Source: Anodontia alba
Lineage: Eukaryota; Mollusca; Bivalvia; Lucinida; Lucinidae
DNA length: 64,000 nucleotides
NCBI GenBank assembly: GCA_964016985.1
Contig: OZ024823.1
Location: forward strand, 134,684,112 to 134,748,111
Direction of reading: 5' to 3'
Of the stretch, positions 30,891 through 41,966 are shown piece after piece. The translations under genes were made by a program, and so were the position numbers. Each line of letters opens with the position of its first letter. Position 1 is the stretch's first letter. The notes under the pieces were generated by a model that saw only the letters and a program-made list of their open reading frames with translations, was not told the DNA's origin and ran no database searches.

Positions 30891-31691
30891 ATGGGTAAGG
30901 CGTTGGACAACCGACAGCGGTTCCGGCATTAGGACACTGATACCCGACTGTCGGTTCAATAAGAAGCTACTCACACGACAGTCGGATGCTTTTTGCCTAC
31001 GCCCTTGAGCGTAGACAATATACGTTTTGGTTCGAACACGGAAGTGATTTAATTGTTGACCCACAATGCATCATTGACCTTAGGCGTGTTGTTTACAAGT
31101 AAAGCCCGGTACTAGATAGAGTATTTGAATAAAATAGAATAATATTTCAAGTATTGCAACATCAAGATGTTCTCTATTCGCGTGTACTTTTTTTTTTTCG
31201 GCACCCTGCACTTGTCAGCGTGACAAAAGTTGTTATTCTTCTATAACCATGTAGGCTAGCTAATTCTGCTCAGCGGCTAATATCCTGCTCATTCAAATAG
31301 TGTTGAAACACATCAAAACCCAATTTGATACATCATTTTGATATGCTGTGGAATGGCAGTATAAAAATCATTTTCAAATGGCAAATTCAAAATATTTGTA
31401 AAATGATTATGCAATTGAAAACACGTGTTTATGTGAAAAATAACACAGGACTGTATGAAAATCCAAATTTCAACAAGACTGTCGCAAAAAAATATGAACT
31501 TCATTATTCACATTTCATCAACTGCCCTGGCCTACTCAAATATGTATTTGAAGAACCAGATCATTGTAATATTATAAAATAAGGAAGGGATTTACTCCAG
31601 GTGCGCAGAATTAGCAGAAAATTTTGTGACAAATACACAACGGTAGCGACGTTTGACGGCTTACTCTGACAACAAATAAAAACTAGAGCTG

Positions 31692-31730
<39 letters not shown>

Positions 31731-32344
31731 ACGACCAATTGGCTCTACATTGGCAAGGCTCTGAAGTGTCGCTAAAATGTATTTTATTTATTTTTTCTGT
31801 ATTGAAATTATGACCTGCACAGTAGCTTAAGTGCGCAAGATTGGCCAACAGCACTAGCTACTTATCTAATTTTTGATGAGGTAAGCCTAAAAGCGATGTG
31901 AAATTAGCTGTAATTGCACATTTTATTGTGAGCTAGGGTCATTCTTATGAAGACGATATGTCATTTAGACCTCTCTAATTCACCCTCAGCATTTTGGAAG
32001 CCGATTTAGCCAAGATTTGTATGTAAAGAACCCAACGCTATTAAAATCAACTTTGACATTTATTGTGTACGAAGCATAGACAAAGCTTTTTTTGTGAAAG
32101 CTTATACTTGTACAAGTATATGACTGACACTTGAGTACCAGGGTACTGTAATATAGGCCTATAAATGTTTGTTGATACATGGCAGGCTTGGATCCAAGTT
32201 ATTAACTGATAATATAATGGGAGACATATTCATATAAGTCCTTGACTTTTTTTTCTGAATCCCAGCTGAAATTTGTTCAAGTTGATATGGTATCTGTACT
32301 GACAAATAAAATATGTTTAAACTAACTGATAATATAATTGACTT
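30891..32344. other. no gene recognised
   Basis: Contains a short inverted pair (cctacgcccttgagcgtaga near 30994) that recurs at 43770 and 43905, and a poly(A) run at 31692-31728. A phrase around ttaactgataatataat occurs at 32200 and 32322. The open frame at 31325-31582 has no domain. Confidence 0.5.
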
Positions 32345-32800
32345 CAATAGGTAGATCTTGTTGCCATTGATGATGATCGGTATTTACAGAGAGGTTCTGG
32401 AAGACGAGAACACCAGTATCGCCAGTTGAGAGCCGATAAGGACTACGCACGCTTTTCCTTCTTTCCCAGGACAGTAATACAGTGGAATCAGCTTTCAAGT
32501 CAAACTTATCTGGCAGAGTCGCTCGATATCTTCAAGACTCAGGTCACGAAGATCGAGCACGCTATACTCAATTAGTCCAAAACAGTTCTTCTATCTCTTT
32601 GTCTTTCTCCTCTTTACTTCCTTCTGTCCTTCCATTCCCTTACTGCTTTAATTCATCTTTTTCGATTCTTCTGCTAATTATTCCCTTCTCGCACTCCACT
32701 GATGACAGTCCTCAAATTGGAGGGCATACCAGTATATCTGCAAAAAAGCCCTCTGGCGCTCCCGGATACTTAGGCGGTAACTTGCCGCTTCTTTAAGATG
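32345..32800 (+). mobile_element. 5'-truncated LINE, 3' end
   Basis: Carries the terminal RT codons (next entry) and a pyrimidine-rich 3' region with tctttgtctttctcctcttt and ggcgctcccggatacttagg. It probably begins near the agttattaactgataatata repeat. No target duplication was identified. Confidence 0.65.
32351..32575 (+). pseudogene. C-terminal tail of a LINE reverse transcriptase
   Basis: 74 codons to TAG at 32573-32575. Contains DDDRYLQRGSGRREHQYRQL, then YARFSFFPRTVIQWNQL, then LAESLDIFKTQVTKIE. The pattern (F)FPRTIxxWNxLP...SLDxFKxxL is the usual C-terminus of jockey/CR1/L2-type ORF2 proteins. The catalytic part is missing. Confidence 0.8.
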
Positions 32801-33465
32801 AGATTTTAATCACAAGTCTAAGACTAGAATTAATTAAATTCCCATAAATTATTTGTTATATTTTATATACCACATTTGGCAAAGCTGATTGCCCAGATCG
32901 TCTGTTCGAGTTGAAGTGTAAATTTAAACTGCATGCGTACGCACGTCTGAGATTGCACATTCATGATTAATATACAGAAACTGCACACATGCACATGTGA
33001 TACATTACATATATGCACATGTTTGTGGGTGCTTGCATGCATGTATGTCCGTGCATGCGTGCGTATGTTTGTGTGTGTGTCTGCTCTCCCTTAATCCTAT
33101 ACTAAACCGGCGCGATCCCTTTTGGTACTGCCGTTTCTACGTTAAACAGCAATGTTCTTAATTCCACAACCACAATTGTCAAAACCGCAACCTGTTTCTA
33201 CGGCAGAGAGACCCCGTCCAGACTGCACAGAGCAAGCGCAGTCTACTCAGCACGATAATAAACACCACCTGCACAAACTGTGGGGAAATCATGACCAGAC
33301 TGCACATAGCCAGTGCAGTCTGTTCGATACTCTCAATAATAGTTCGGTAACATATGCAGAATGCGCACAACATTTACCTTCTGCAAATAATAATTTGATA
33401 ATTTGAAAGTTTTCATTTACCAGTCTCGATATCTCGACATGCAACCTGCCATTTCTGAATTTGCA
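32801..33465. other. no gene recognised
   Basis: Has GT/ATG-rich simple sequence (tgtgggtgcttgcatgcatg, gcgtatgtttgtgtgtgtgt) at 33020-33080. A phrase cagactgcacagagcaagcg / cagactgcacatagccagtg is duplicated at 33220 and 33297. Confidence 0.5.
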
Positions 33466-33469
33466 CGGG

Positions 33470-33645
33470 GAAAAAATGAGGCCAAAAGTGGCACCACTCA
33501 CTGATGATTTTATTGCCCCTACTTAGCCGCTATGCAAGTTAGATTAAAGACATGTCCTAAAGAGGTGATTATGAATTACCAGCTGGGAGTAATAAAGAGG
33601 CCTCCTGAAGGGTAATCAATATTTTTGAGGGAATAAAAGATAATT
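33470..33645 (+). repeat. interspersed repeat family D, copy 1
   Basis: atgaggccaaaagtggcacc, actcactgatgattttattg, cctaaagaggtgattatgaa, aataaagaggcctcctgaag and gggtaatcaatatttttgag. Longer copies lie at 40318-40560 and 45247-45555. Class unknown. Confidence 0.7.
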
Positions 33646-34270
33646 TGGAAAATTGACTTATATGGAGGGTAGATTTGAATGGCTTGTTTATTTTGTTTCT
33701 TTCATTCTTGAAGTATTGATTCATTTTATTTTATTTGTTTGTTTGTTTTATTTATTTAAGAGGTTTTTGGAGGGAAATAAATATTTACAAGGAATAAAAC
33801 ATATTGAAAAACCTATTAATTTGGAGGGTAGATTTGATTTTTTTTTTCATTTACAAATTTATTTCTTTTATTGTTAAAATATTTATCTATTTTTCATTTA
33901 TTTTCATTTATGTATTTAAGTGGCCTTCTGAAGGGTTATACATATTTTTGGGGATAACAAATATTTTGAAAAAAAACAAAAGCAACAACAACAACAACCA
34001 CCCCCACCCAAAAAAAAAAACAAAAAAAAAAAAAAACACCACCACCACCAACAACAAAAACAGGTATATTTTTTATTTTTAAATTTGTTTCTTTCATCGT
34101 TAAAATATTTATTTATTTAATTATTTTTGTTTGTTTTGTTTTTATTTTTATCTATGTATTGAAGTGGCCTCCTAAAGGGTTATAAATATTTTTGGGGATA
34201 ACAAATAAATTGCAACAGTGCTTTATTTGGAGGATAGATTGGAATTGTTTGTTTAATTAAAATTTATTTG
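33646..34270. repeat. ~175-bp diverged tandem array derived from family D
   Basis: Repeated phrases: ggagggtagatttga (33665, 33823), gccttctgaagggttataca and gcctcctaaagggttataaa (33922, 34166), tatttttggggataacaaat (33940, 34185), and TTTATT/TTTGTT-rich filler. An AAC/ACC-rich patch lies at 33977-34062. Confidence 0.7.
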
Positions 34271-34440
34271 TTTCTTTTTTCTTTAAAGTATTTTATTTTG
34301 TTTTTCCATTTATTAAATATTGTTTATTCATTTGCTTATTTGTTTCTATTTATTTATTTATTTATTATTTTTTGACTTTTTATTTATTTTTGTTTATCTA
34401 TTTGTTAATTATCTATTCATTCATTCGTTCTGTTAGATCT
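34271..34440. repeat. TTTA/TTTG-rich low-complexity sequence
   Basis: Repeated tttattta, tttgttta and ttcattcattcg words. No coding potential. Confidence 0.8.
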
Positions 34441-34782
34441 AAAGGTTATCATATTCCATTTTAAATCCGTATGGTTATGGAAACAACGGTTCAAGAAAAC
34501 TTGATTTAGGAGTAATTGATCTGTCAGTTTCTTCACCACCAATAGTTTTGCTCCCTAATTGGCTTACAGCTGGGCAAGGCCTGCTATCCTTGTAGCAGGT
34601 AAGGGTAGAGGGGGATGTTTTTATTTCTTCTGTTTCTTCACTTTCATTCCTGTTCCTCTTTCTTCCCTGTCCCTCTCTTTCATCTCCTCTACTATCTCTT
34701 CTATCTTTTTTCTCCCTTTCTCTGGGAGACGACATAAAATGACCCACAAGGGTTGACGTGTCGTTAAACCCCAACTCAACCA
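34441..34782 (+). mobile_element. LINE or SINE 3' end with gacgtgtcgttaaaccccaac terminus
   Basis: Ends tgacgtgtcgttaaacccca then actcaaccaatta, a terminus I associate with mollusc retroposons. The body contains ttacagctgggcaaggcctg and a pyrimidine-rich tract. It abuts the gypsy fragment at 34783. Head and target duplication were not found. Confidence 0.55.
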
Positions 34783-35284
34783 ATTAACAGGTTCCGTTGT
34801 CAGTAGTTTAATGTTGTGTTGTATCACACCCGTGCGTCCGGGTAAACTTGTCAGTACATTCGAGAACTGCTCTGCTTATTTGCTCTGATGATCTCATTTG
34901 AAATACTGATCTCTTTAAACGATTCCGTGCGCTGTGTTGTCGGAAATGTACAACCACCGAGTGAATACTCATCCGTTTCATCGGCTTCTTCAACTTCCGC
35001 AACCGACTTGACAGACATCAAGCGATGGGATGTCATACGTCAACATATTGGCGTGATAAGTGCCTATGATTCCGTTGACGTCAATCCGATAATTCATTCT
35101 GTTGAGCACTTCGATCATCTCAAACTGGCCTTTTCGTTGTAATAATTTGTTGTTGTCGGTAGAGAGCAACAGTAACGCATTATTTCCCACCTTTCGCTTC
35201 CTCTGTACTTTCTTCAAATTTTCATGCGCTAACTTACACGCCTGCTCTAACCATCCTCTAAGGTCAATGACATACGGACAGGTA
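34783..35284 (-). mobile_element. Ty3/gypsy pol fragment, integrase C-terminus followed by pre-RT region, frameshifted
   Basis: From 35284 downward one frame reads through an integrase C-terminal (GPY/F-type) region, with VGNNALLLLSTDNNKLL, GQFEMIEVLNRMNYRI and YHANML, to a stop at 34992-34990. A second frame continues (SVAEVEEADETDEYS, down to about 34851) and a third carries HNIKLLTTEPV (about 34790-34825), which matches the segment just before reverse transcriptase in gypsy pol proteins. So integrase lies upstream of RT. At least two frameshifts and loss of everything beyond; inactive. Confidence 0.65.
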
Positions 35285-35344
35285 AAAACACTTGATAATC
35301 ATTTATCTCTTTAGACAATAATTTTTTTCAATATCGTTATGGGG

Positions 35345-35875
35345 CCACGAACATTTCGTAAACGAGATACTGTTGTGCCACTAGGATACCAATGATGCTA
35401 CTTTAAGGTACTGTAATGACACTAAGGTACCAGTGGTGCCACCAGAAGGTATTATAGTAACACTAGGGTACTAGTGGGAATGCCAGGTAAAGAAGTATTA
35501 GTGGGGCACCAGTGGAACCACTGTAGTGACACTAGGGAACTGATGGGACCACTGCCCATAGGTATTGCGGTACCACTAGGGTACCACTGGAATCACAATG
35601 AATCACAATGAATTATTGTAGTGCCTTTAGGTTACCGACTACCGTACATAGATACTATAGTGCCACCAGCGTACCGATGGGGTGTCACTAAGGTAGCAGT
35701 GGAACCACCAAGAGGCTCTATAGTGCTACTAGGGTAGCAGTGGGACCACCATGAGGTACTATAGTGCTATTGCGGTAGCAGTGGTGCCAACAAAAGGTAC
35801 TGTAGTGACATTAGAGTAACCGTGGGACCAACGAGGTACCTAGTGACGGATACTAGGCTCTTGGTAGCAGTTTTG
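35345..35875. repeat. diverged minisatellite, ~42-46-bp units
   Basis: Units built on gtgccactagggtaccagtg, ggaccaccatgaggtactat and agtg. Spacing is variable. It passes into the next array. Confidence 0.8.
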
Positions 35876-37138
35876 ACCTCTAGTGACGGGTACCAATATT
35901 CTGAGTAGTAGTACTGACCTCCAATGATAGGTCCTGGTACTCTTGGTAGAAGTACTGACCTCCAGTGAAAGGGTCTTGGTGATATGGATAGTAGTACTGA
36001 CCTCCCTTCACAGATGCTGGTATTCTGGTTAATAGTACTGACCTCCAGTGATAGGTACTAGTACTCTCGGTAGTGGTACTGACCTCCAGTGATAGGTACT
36101 GGTACAGTGGGCAGTAGTGTTAACCTCTATTTACAGGTACTGGTACTCTGGGTAGTAGTACTGACCTCAGTTGACAATTACTGGTACACTGGGTAGAAGT
36201 ACGGGTCTCTACTCACAGGTACTGGCACTCTGGGTAGTAGTATTGACCTCTAGTGAAATGAAGTTGTCCTCTGGGAAGTAGAGGGGACCTCTAGTGACAG
36301 GCACTGGTCCTCTGGGTAGTAGTGCTGACCTCTAATGACATCTATTGGTCCTCTGGGTAGCAGAACCGAAATCTAGGGACAAGTACTGGTCCTTTGGGTA
36401 GTAGTACTGACCCCTAGTGATCGGTACTGGTCCTCTTTGTAGAAGTACTGGCCTCCAGTGACGGTTACTGGTACTCTGGGTAGTAGCACTGACCTCTAGT
36501 GAAAGGTAGTGGTCATCTGGGTAGTAGAACGGACCTCTAGGGACAGGTATTGGTCCTCTGGGTAGCAGTACTGGCCTCTAGCAACCGGTACTGGTCCTCT
36601 GGGCAGTAGAACTGACCTCTAGTGACAGGTATTGGTCCTCTCGATAGCGGCCCAAAATTTTTGTGACAGATACTAGTCCTCTGGGTAGTAGTACTGACCT
36701 CTAGTGACGAGTACTGGTCCTGTTGGTAGAAGTACTGGCCTCTAGTGACGGGTACTGGTACTTTGGGTAGTACTGACCTCCAGTGATAGGTACTGGTACT
36801 CTTGGTAGAACTAACCTCCAGTGATAGATTCTGGTAACATGGGTAGTAGTACTGACTCAATTCACAGGAACTGGTATTCTCGGTAGCAATACTTACCTCC
36901 AGTGATAGGTACTGGTACACTGGGTAGCAGTCTGGGTAGTAGTACAGACCTCTACTGACAGGTACTGGTATTCTGGGCGATAGTACTGACCTCAAGTGAC
37001 AATAACTGATACACTGGGTAGAAGTACGGACCTCTATTTACAGGTACTGGTACTCTGGGTAGTAGTAGTACTGACTAGGGAAAGGTACTGATCCTCTGGG
37101 TAGTAAAACGGACCTCTAGAGACAGGTGCTGGTCCCAG
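35876..37138. repeat. ~43-bp minisatellite, nearly 30 units
   Basis: Consensus ggtactggtcctctgggtag then tagtactgacctctagtgac a. Units vary by substitutions and small deletions. The minus-strand open frame at 36537-36995 (Pro/Tyr/Ser-rich) is a product of this array and is not a gene. Confidence 0.92.
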
Positions 37139-37262
37139 TACCTTTATGGGTATCCCATATGGGCCCAATATAGGTTTTGTAACCTTGATACATCTGGGAC
37201 CTATATGGGCCAGCCTATATGGACAGCATATGGATCATATATGGATCAATCCACATTTATCT
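37139..37262. repeat. catatggg-rich local repeat
   Basis: cccatatgggcccaatatag, gacctatatgggccagccta, tatggacagcatatggatca and tatatggatcaatccac form overlapping ~20-bp repeats. Confidence 0.7.
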
Positions 37263-37701
37263 TCCAGAAAAAATCTTATACACAGTTTTACACAAATGAT
37301 TATAAATCCCCAGTCCCTGCCCATTTTAGGGACGGGTAAGGTCGCAACAGAGAGACCTACATGTGCAAGTTATTGTACATGCGTACAATCAAGATGCCTT
37401 AAAGAAACAAGCGTCCTTTTTAATAATTGGAAATGGTGGCTTCAGGCGTATTATCTATACCTCTCAATTTTAAAAGTAATAGGGACATACAAGTTAAAAT
37501 AAAACTATGACCATGAATTGACGTCCGTTAAGATAAATTTAATAGATACTTTCACTTTGTAATGAACAAACTATTTTTTTTATTTTATTATTGTCATTGA
37601 CCGGCGCGCGAATCACGCCGGTCTCTTAATATAGCTTTAGATTTTTATGTATGGAGAAGTGTTCGATTAGCGCAGAGCACAGTTTGGGAAGTTTGAATAC
37701 T
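37263..37701. other. no gene recognised
   Basis: Contains ccggcgcgcgaatcacgccgg, a short GC-rich palindrome at 37600-37621. Nothing else. Confidence 0.45.
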
Positions 37702-38399
37702 CAATACTCAACGATAAAACAATATAGACGTTATCAGAGCTATGTAAAAAAAATCAACTATGATCGTCTGTTTTCTACCCCGCATACATAATTACATGTC
37801 GCCATCCATATCCTAGGCCGAACATACTATATCCGAAATCATCTACGAGTAGCAGTGTTTCGTTCTTTTTTCCACTCATAACGTTTTCTTTCGGCCCAAA
37901 TCTTTCCATGCTTGAATATCAAATTAAACTGTATTATTAAACCAGCTTATAATCCGTTCGATTTGAGAATGCATATTTCCAATCATATACAAAGAAAAAT
38001 ATCTATTGTTTCTTCTTCGTAGTACGACGAAAAAAACGAAATGAAAAAATTCAAACGTGTACGAATATTGACAGCATTGAAGCTCATTTCAGATCGAATG
38101 GTCAAATTTAGGCTTCTACGGGAAAACTACTCATTTCTCTTTTAAATAAGCAAAACCCACATTGCTACATTCATTCTACACAGTACTTTCCATTTTTTAT
38201 TTCACTATGTTACCAATAGCACAGTTCTCTGCTGCAAAAGTGTGACTATGAATTATAATAATAAAAAAAGTGGGGAGGGGGGTGAATAGTTATATATAAC
38301 CCCACTAAGAACCCCATAAAACTGGAAGAAAACCGATGTTCTTCAAATGCATACACATTTTACAAAAACAACCTCAAACAGATCCAGCCCGGCGTAAAT
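37702..38399. repeat. ~700-bp direct duplication, copy 1
   Basis: Begins caatactcaacgataaaa and ends cagcccggcgtaaat. Closely matches 41967-42751 along its length (for example catgtcgccatccat, acgttttctttcg, gtacgaatattgacagca, agcacagttctctgctgcaa). It lacks the ~46-bp insertion present in copy 2. No coding frame. A long interspersed repeat or a segmental duplication. Confidence 0.9.
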
Positions 38400-38560
38400 G
38401 ACCGTTTTGCTGCAATAGTGACAATCTCTAGCATGCGCTATTGTACCAACGCTATTGTAGTACTACAATAGTGACCGTGCTACAATAGTACACGTTACAT
38501 GGGTGGGAGTAAAATTTGAGATAATTTTAAACAAGAGGCCCAAGTGAGCCTTACTTGATC
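38400..38560. repeat. short ctacaatagtac repeats and start of a gaggccc-type repeat
   Basis: gctattgtaccaacgctatt, gtagtactacaatagtgacc and gtgctacaatagtacacg are direct and inverted versions of one word. At 38533 aacaagaggcccaagtgagc resembles the left edge of the repeat at 49793. Confidence 0.6.
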
Positions 38561-38901
38561 TACATATGGGTGAAGGCATGCCGTGGGTAGTCATCATCTA
38601 CAGGGAATCTTAGATATAGCTTAACAATATAGAGAGATAGTGTCATTACATTTAAATTACATGGCGTATCCCGGAATCGCATTAATACTTTCTAGCATCT
38701 GATTTTACATCCTTAGTAAAAGCTTGCATCTACCCAAATGGCATTTAATAAATATTTCGAACTGGAATTATAACATTGCTTCATTTATCACCTCTTCTCT
38801 TTTACCTATGCTTGCAAAAACATTGACAGAAATTCAATGTGAATTCTTATACATTATATAAATTGATTCAAACAAGAGTTGTCGAAAGACAAAGCGCACC
38901 T
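38561..38901. other. no gene recognised
   Basis: AT-rich; no repeat partner or coding frame seen. Confidence 0.45.
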
Positions 38902-39122
38902 GTTAACCCAATGTAGACTGAATGAACTCACCCACACTATATATTGGAAGAGTCCAATTTCAAGTTCAGGTAGGTTAGATATTCTTAGAGAAAAAAATAG
39001 ATATTCTTAAAGAAAAGTGGCTAAACTATGTGCAAACAGTGAAGACCCTGATCAGACGCCGCGTTCTTCGGCGTCTGCACTGTTTGCCAATTACTCTTTT
39101 AGGGGTCTCCCGACTACAATGG
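38902..39122 (+). repeat. interspersed repeat family C, copy 4
   Basis: ttaacccaatgtagactgaa, cactatatattggaagagtc, tggctaaactatgtgcaaac, agtgaagaccctgatcagac, gccgcgttcttcggcgtctg and cactgtttgccaattactct in the usual order. The internal agatattctta phrase is duplicated (38969, 38999). Confidence 0.75.
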
Positions 39123-39335
39123 GAAGGGAAACTGATACACTTTCAGGTTTCAGGAGAAACAACTCTGTAAAAAGTGTTTTTGTCCCCTTCCAAAAACGCA
39201 TCTACTCTGTAATGAAAGAATTTCCCCCAACTCTAGAAAAACCCGCTGGAGGCCATCACGAAAACATACCTATATAATTTTGACCCCCTTAAACCCCACT
39301 TTTATATAGTAAAACTGGGGCTTACAGGGATATAC

Positions 39336-39462
39336 ATTAATTTTCTTATTTCCTCACAAAAACATAGATAGATTGTGGGTACTTGTTAGAACCGCCTCGC
39401 CGAGGCGGTTCTAACGAGTACCCACAATCTATGTTTTGAGCAGAAATATGAAAAATATCAGA
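39336..39462. mobile_element. fold-back MITE family B
   Basis: ttttcttatttcctcacaaa, aacatag, gattgtgggtacttgttaga, accgcctcgccgaggcggtt, ctaacgagtacccacaatct, atgttttgagcagaaatatg. The arms pair almost perfectly around accgcctcgccgaggcggt. Confidence 0.8.
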
Positions 39463-39583
39463 GTTTTTTTTATCTGAAAATTGTTTGGAGTTGAAATTTT
39501 CAATATATTTGAATAGGCTTGTCTCGTAATGCAAATTCTATTCTCCACAGGTAGACCTATTTTCAGAATGGGCTTGGTGTGTA

Positions 39584-39897
39584 CAGACAATCCTCTTTAT
39601 GCCAACACTCGTTATAACGACACAATTAGTTATAATAACAATTTGACTGTCACGATACCTTCGCTTAAAATGTAATAATTAGTCACAAATCGTGCAAGAA
39701 TATCGTATCTAACACTTTAAAGAAATATATATTTTGGATATTACAAATATCCAACACATATTTTCTATGAGAAATAAGAACAAAACAAGACCTTTCTTAC
39801 ATATCAATCTGCTCATTAAGTATTCTGTACAACGCCAAATTCATTTTAATGACAACGTCTTTGGGCAAAACGCTGTCGTTGTTACGAGGGTTCACAG
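39584..39897. mobile_element. pogo/Tigger-like MITE
   Basis: The left end TA-CAGACAATCCTCTTTATG then aacactcgttataacgacac, and the right end gtcgttgttacgagggttca-CAGTA, are imperfect inverted repeats. No coding capacity. Superfamily by similarity of ends only. Confidence 0.5.
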
Positions 39898-39976
39898 TAT
39901 TAAAACTAACAGAACGTCTCAATGAATTATTTCTATGTAGCTAAATACAGTGGAATTATTTCGATGTATCGAAATA

Positions 39977-40216
39977 CAGTGGACCTTCGTTACAACGAAA
40001 GTAGCTGTTCCTAAAGATGTTGCCATTAAAACGAATTTGCAGTTGTTAAGAATCCTTAAACGCAGTAATATGCTATACAAGAAAGGGTTTGCTTTAGTCT
40101 GGTGTACTGAGCCTTACTGAGGCGATCTGTCACCTTTTGAACGAGGGTTCTGTGCCAATCGAATTATTGTCATAACAAATTGTCGTATCGAGTGTCGATA
40201 TAAAGAGGGTTGACTG
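39977..40216. mobile_element. pogo/Tigger-like MITE
   Basis: The left end TA-CAGTGGACCTTCGTTACAAC is inversely related to the right end gtcgatataaagagggttga-CTG. The ~240-bp interior has no frame. Confidence 0.5.
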
Positions 40217-40317
40217 TTTTATGCTAAATAGAATGTTTGTCAGCTATTAAACTTCACCCTTTATATAACTGTGATCAAAATACCAAAACCATTACTCTGA
40301 TAATTAAAGACAGCTAA

Positions 40318-40560
40318 AATGAGGCCAAAAGTGGTACCGCTCACTAATGATTTTATTGCCCTTCACAAGGCTCTAAGCAAGAGATATCAAATGCATGTCA
40401 TAAAGAGCTGATTATGAACTCCCAGGAGGAGGTGATAAAGAAGCATTCTGAGGGGTAATAACTATTTTGGAGGGGATTTTACCCATGGCTCAGGTAAAAA
40501 GCCAGTGCTAAATTTCCCTATTGGGCCTCTACCTGTTTATTGTTTATTGACAGTATATTT
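40318..40560 (+). repeat. interspersed repeat family D, copy 2
   Basis: atgaggccaaaagtggtacc, gctcactaatgattttattg, tcataaagagctgattatga, ggtaataactattttggagg, atttccctattgggcctcta, cctgtttattg and agtctcctatcagtgatat. Also seen at 33470 and 45247. Confidence 0.75.
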
Positions 40561-40679
40561 TTTGTTGTGCACAGTCTCCTATCAGTGATATGTAATGACC
40601 GCGGCACATCTTACTTTTATGTCTTAAATGAGTACTGATCAAAGTCTGTGAACCATGAAATATAGGCCAAGCCCAAATA

Positions 40680-41022
40680 CAGTCGACTCTCGTTATCTCG
40701 AAGTCCAAGGGACTCTGAAATACTTCGAGATGTCCGTACCTCGACATATTAGATTTGCAGAATTGACGTCCATGTCGGGAAAATTGAGGATACAATAAAC
40801 CTAACAACCACAATTTACAAAAAATGAATATGCAGTTTGACTCCTGAAATTAGGGATATATTGAAAATATTGTGGAAAAAAGGAGAAATTGCAATTTCTC
40901 CTCTTTTCCACAATATTTTGCTACCTACTGTTAGATTTTCATGTTAAAACAGGGACCAGATTTTCACTTCGAGATAAGCGGTTATTCGAGATAAGTGAAG
41001 TCGAGATAACGAGAGTCGACTG
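40680..41022. mobile_element. 343-bp Tigger/pogo-like MITE, TA target duplication
   Basis: TA-CAGTCGACTCTCGTTATCTC at the left and its inverse gagataacgagagtcga-CTG-TA at the right; these ends are the same as those of 10588-12077. A central fold-back lies at 40870-40920 (ggaaaaaaggagaaattgc and its inverse). Confidence 0.8.
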
Positions 41023-41515
41023 TATTGATGAAGGGTTTCAGTTTCCCCTCCACTGATGCAACTGTATGTAAACACCACGACTTTAATACTCTCAGCCCTG
41101 CAGACCAAAACAAATTTTTGCAAACAGTGTAGATCCTAATGAACCGTGTAATCAGGATTCACAGTGTTTGCTATTCTGTTTTGATTTTTGACTTAAACCC
41201 GTATTTGCAACAATCGATGTGTCCAAATTCAGAGATGGACGAGTCCATGTCAGAAACTTGGGGTAAAAAAGGTTTAACTTTATAATAAGTATGAAACTGA
41301 TAAAAGGCAGAGAACCATGAAATATTGGCAAAGGTCAACTATTGATGGTGACTGCAACTCCTTTTCCCCAAGACGCATCAATCATCAAGGCCTTAATCAT
41401 TATATCTAATGCAATACTATCGGAAGTCAGTGGACCATGAAGTATAATATTAACAAAGAGCTGCAGCTGCTCTCTCCTACTTTGGCCTAAGGACCAAAAA
41501 AGGTAGGAGAAAAGT
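41023..41515. other. no gene recognised
   Basis: Contains a hairpin gcaaacagtgtagatcctaa / gattcacagtgtttgct at 41118-41171 similar to the family C core. No supported frame. Confidence 0.5.
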
Positions 41516-41768
41516 CCAGGGAGTGCCACAATCACAAACCGCAGCCCTTCCCAGACCCCAAGAGGAAGAGGAAACCGACAAATCTAAACAAGCACAAACC
41601 GAACAAACGTACGAAAAGCACTAAGATTAGCTCTCTCTTCCCCAAGCGAGGTAATCGCAATACTAAAAGGACTAAAAAACACAAGAACAAAATGACACAC
41701 GGAAAGACATACAACAAATCGCCTCGTAGAATAAACCACAAAGCAACAAAAAGTAAGACTAACACCGG
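41516..41768 (-). mobile_element. SINE-like repeat family E, minus orientation, with an open frame
   Basis: Near-identical to 57962-58235 on the plus strand (ttgttgctttgtggtttatt, ctacgaggc, tttgttgtatgtctttcc, gaagagagagctaatcttag, ttgtttagatttgtcggttt). Both copies hold an open frame of about 75 codons of Leu/Phe/Val-rich sequence ending GKGCGL. Related, more diverged copies lie near 49050, 52735, 54545, 59600 and 60235, which marks it as an interspersed repeat, not a gene. Confidence 0.7.
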
Positions 41769-41966
41769 GAAGTTATACAGCTAGCATATCTTGGTGAAGC
41801 TGACTGCTGAAGGTAGATTATCTTCAAAACAAAAACAAGAAAACATTGATGCAAAGATCTATATGCCGGGAAACTAATCTGTCATGTATTACTTAGCTCC
41901 CTATAGATCATAGTATAGTGAAACAATGTTATAATTTATGAAAGGTTGTAATTATATAAATTATCG

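Noticed and set aside
34475..34783. 102-codon charged minus-strand frame (Lys/Glu/Arg-rich)
   Set aside because: Antisense of a pyrimidine-rich retroposon tail; no domain or splice signals.
36537..36995. 152-codon minus-strand frame, Pro/Tyr/Ser-rich, looks like a structural protein
   Set aside because: It lies wholly in the ~43-bp minisatellite; the frame breaks within the array and has no start or splice context.
35876..37138. CRISPR-like array
   Set aside because: Units are contiguous with no unique spacers, and the genome is animal; it is a minisatellite.
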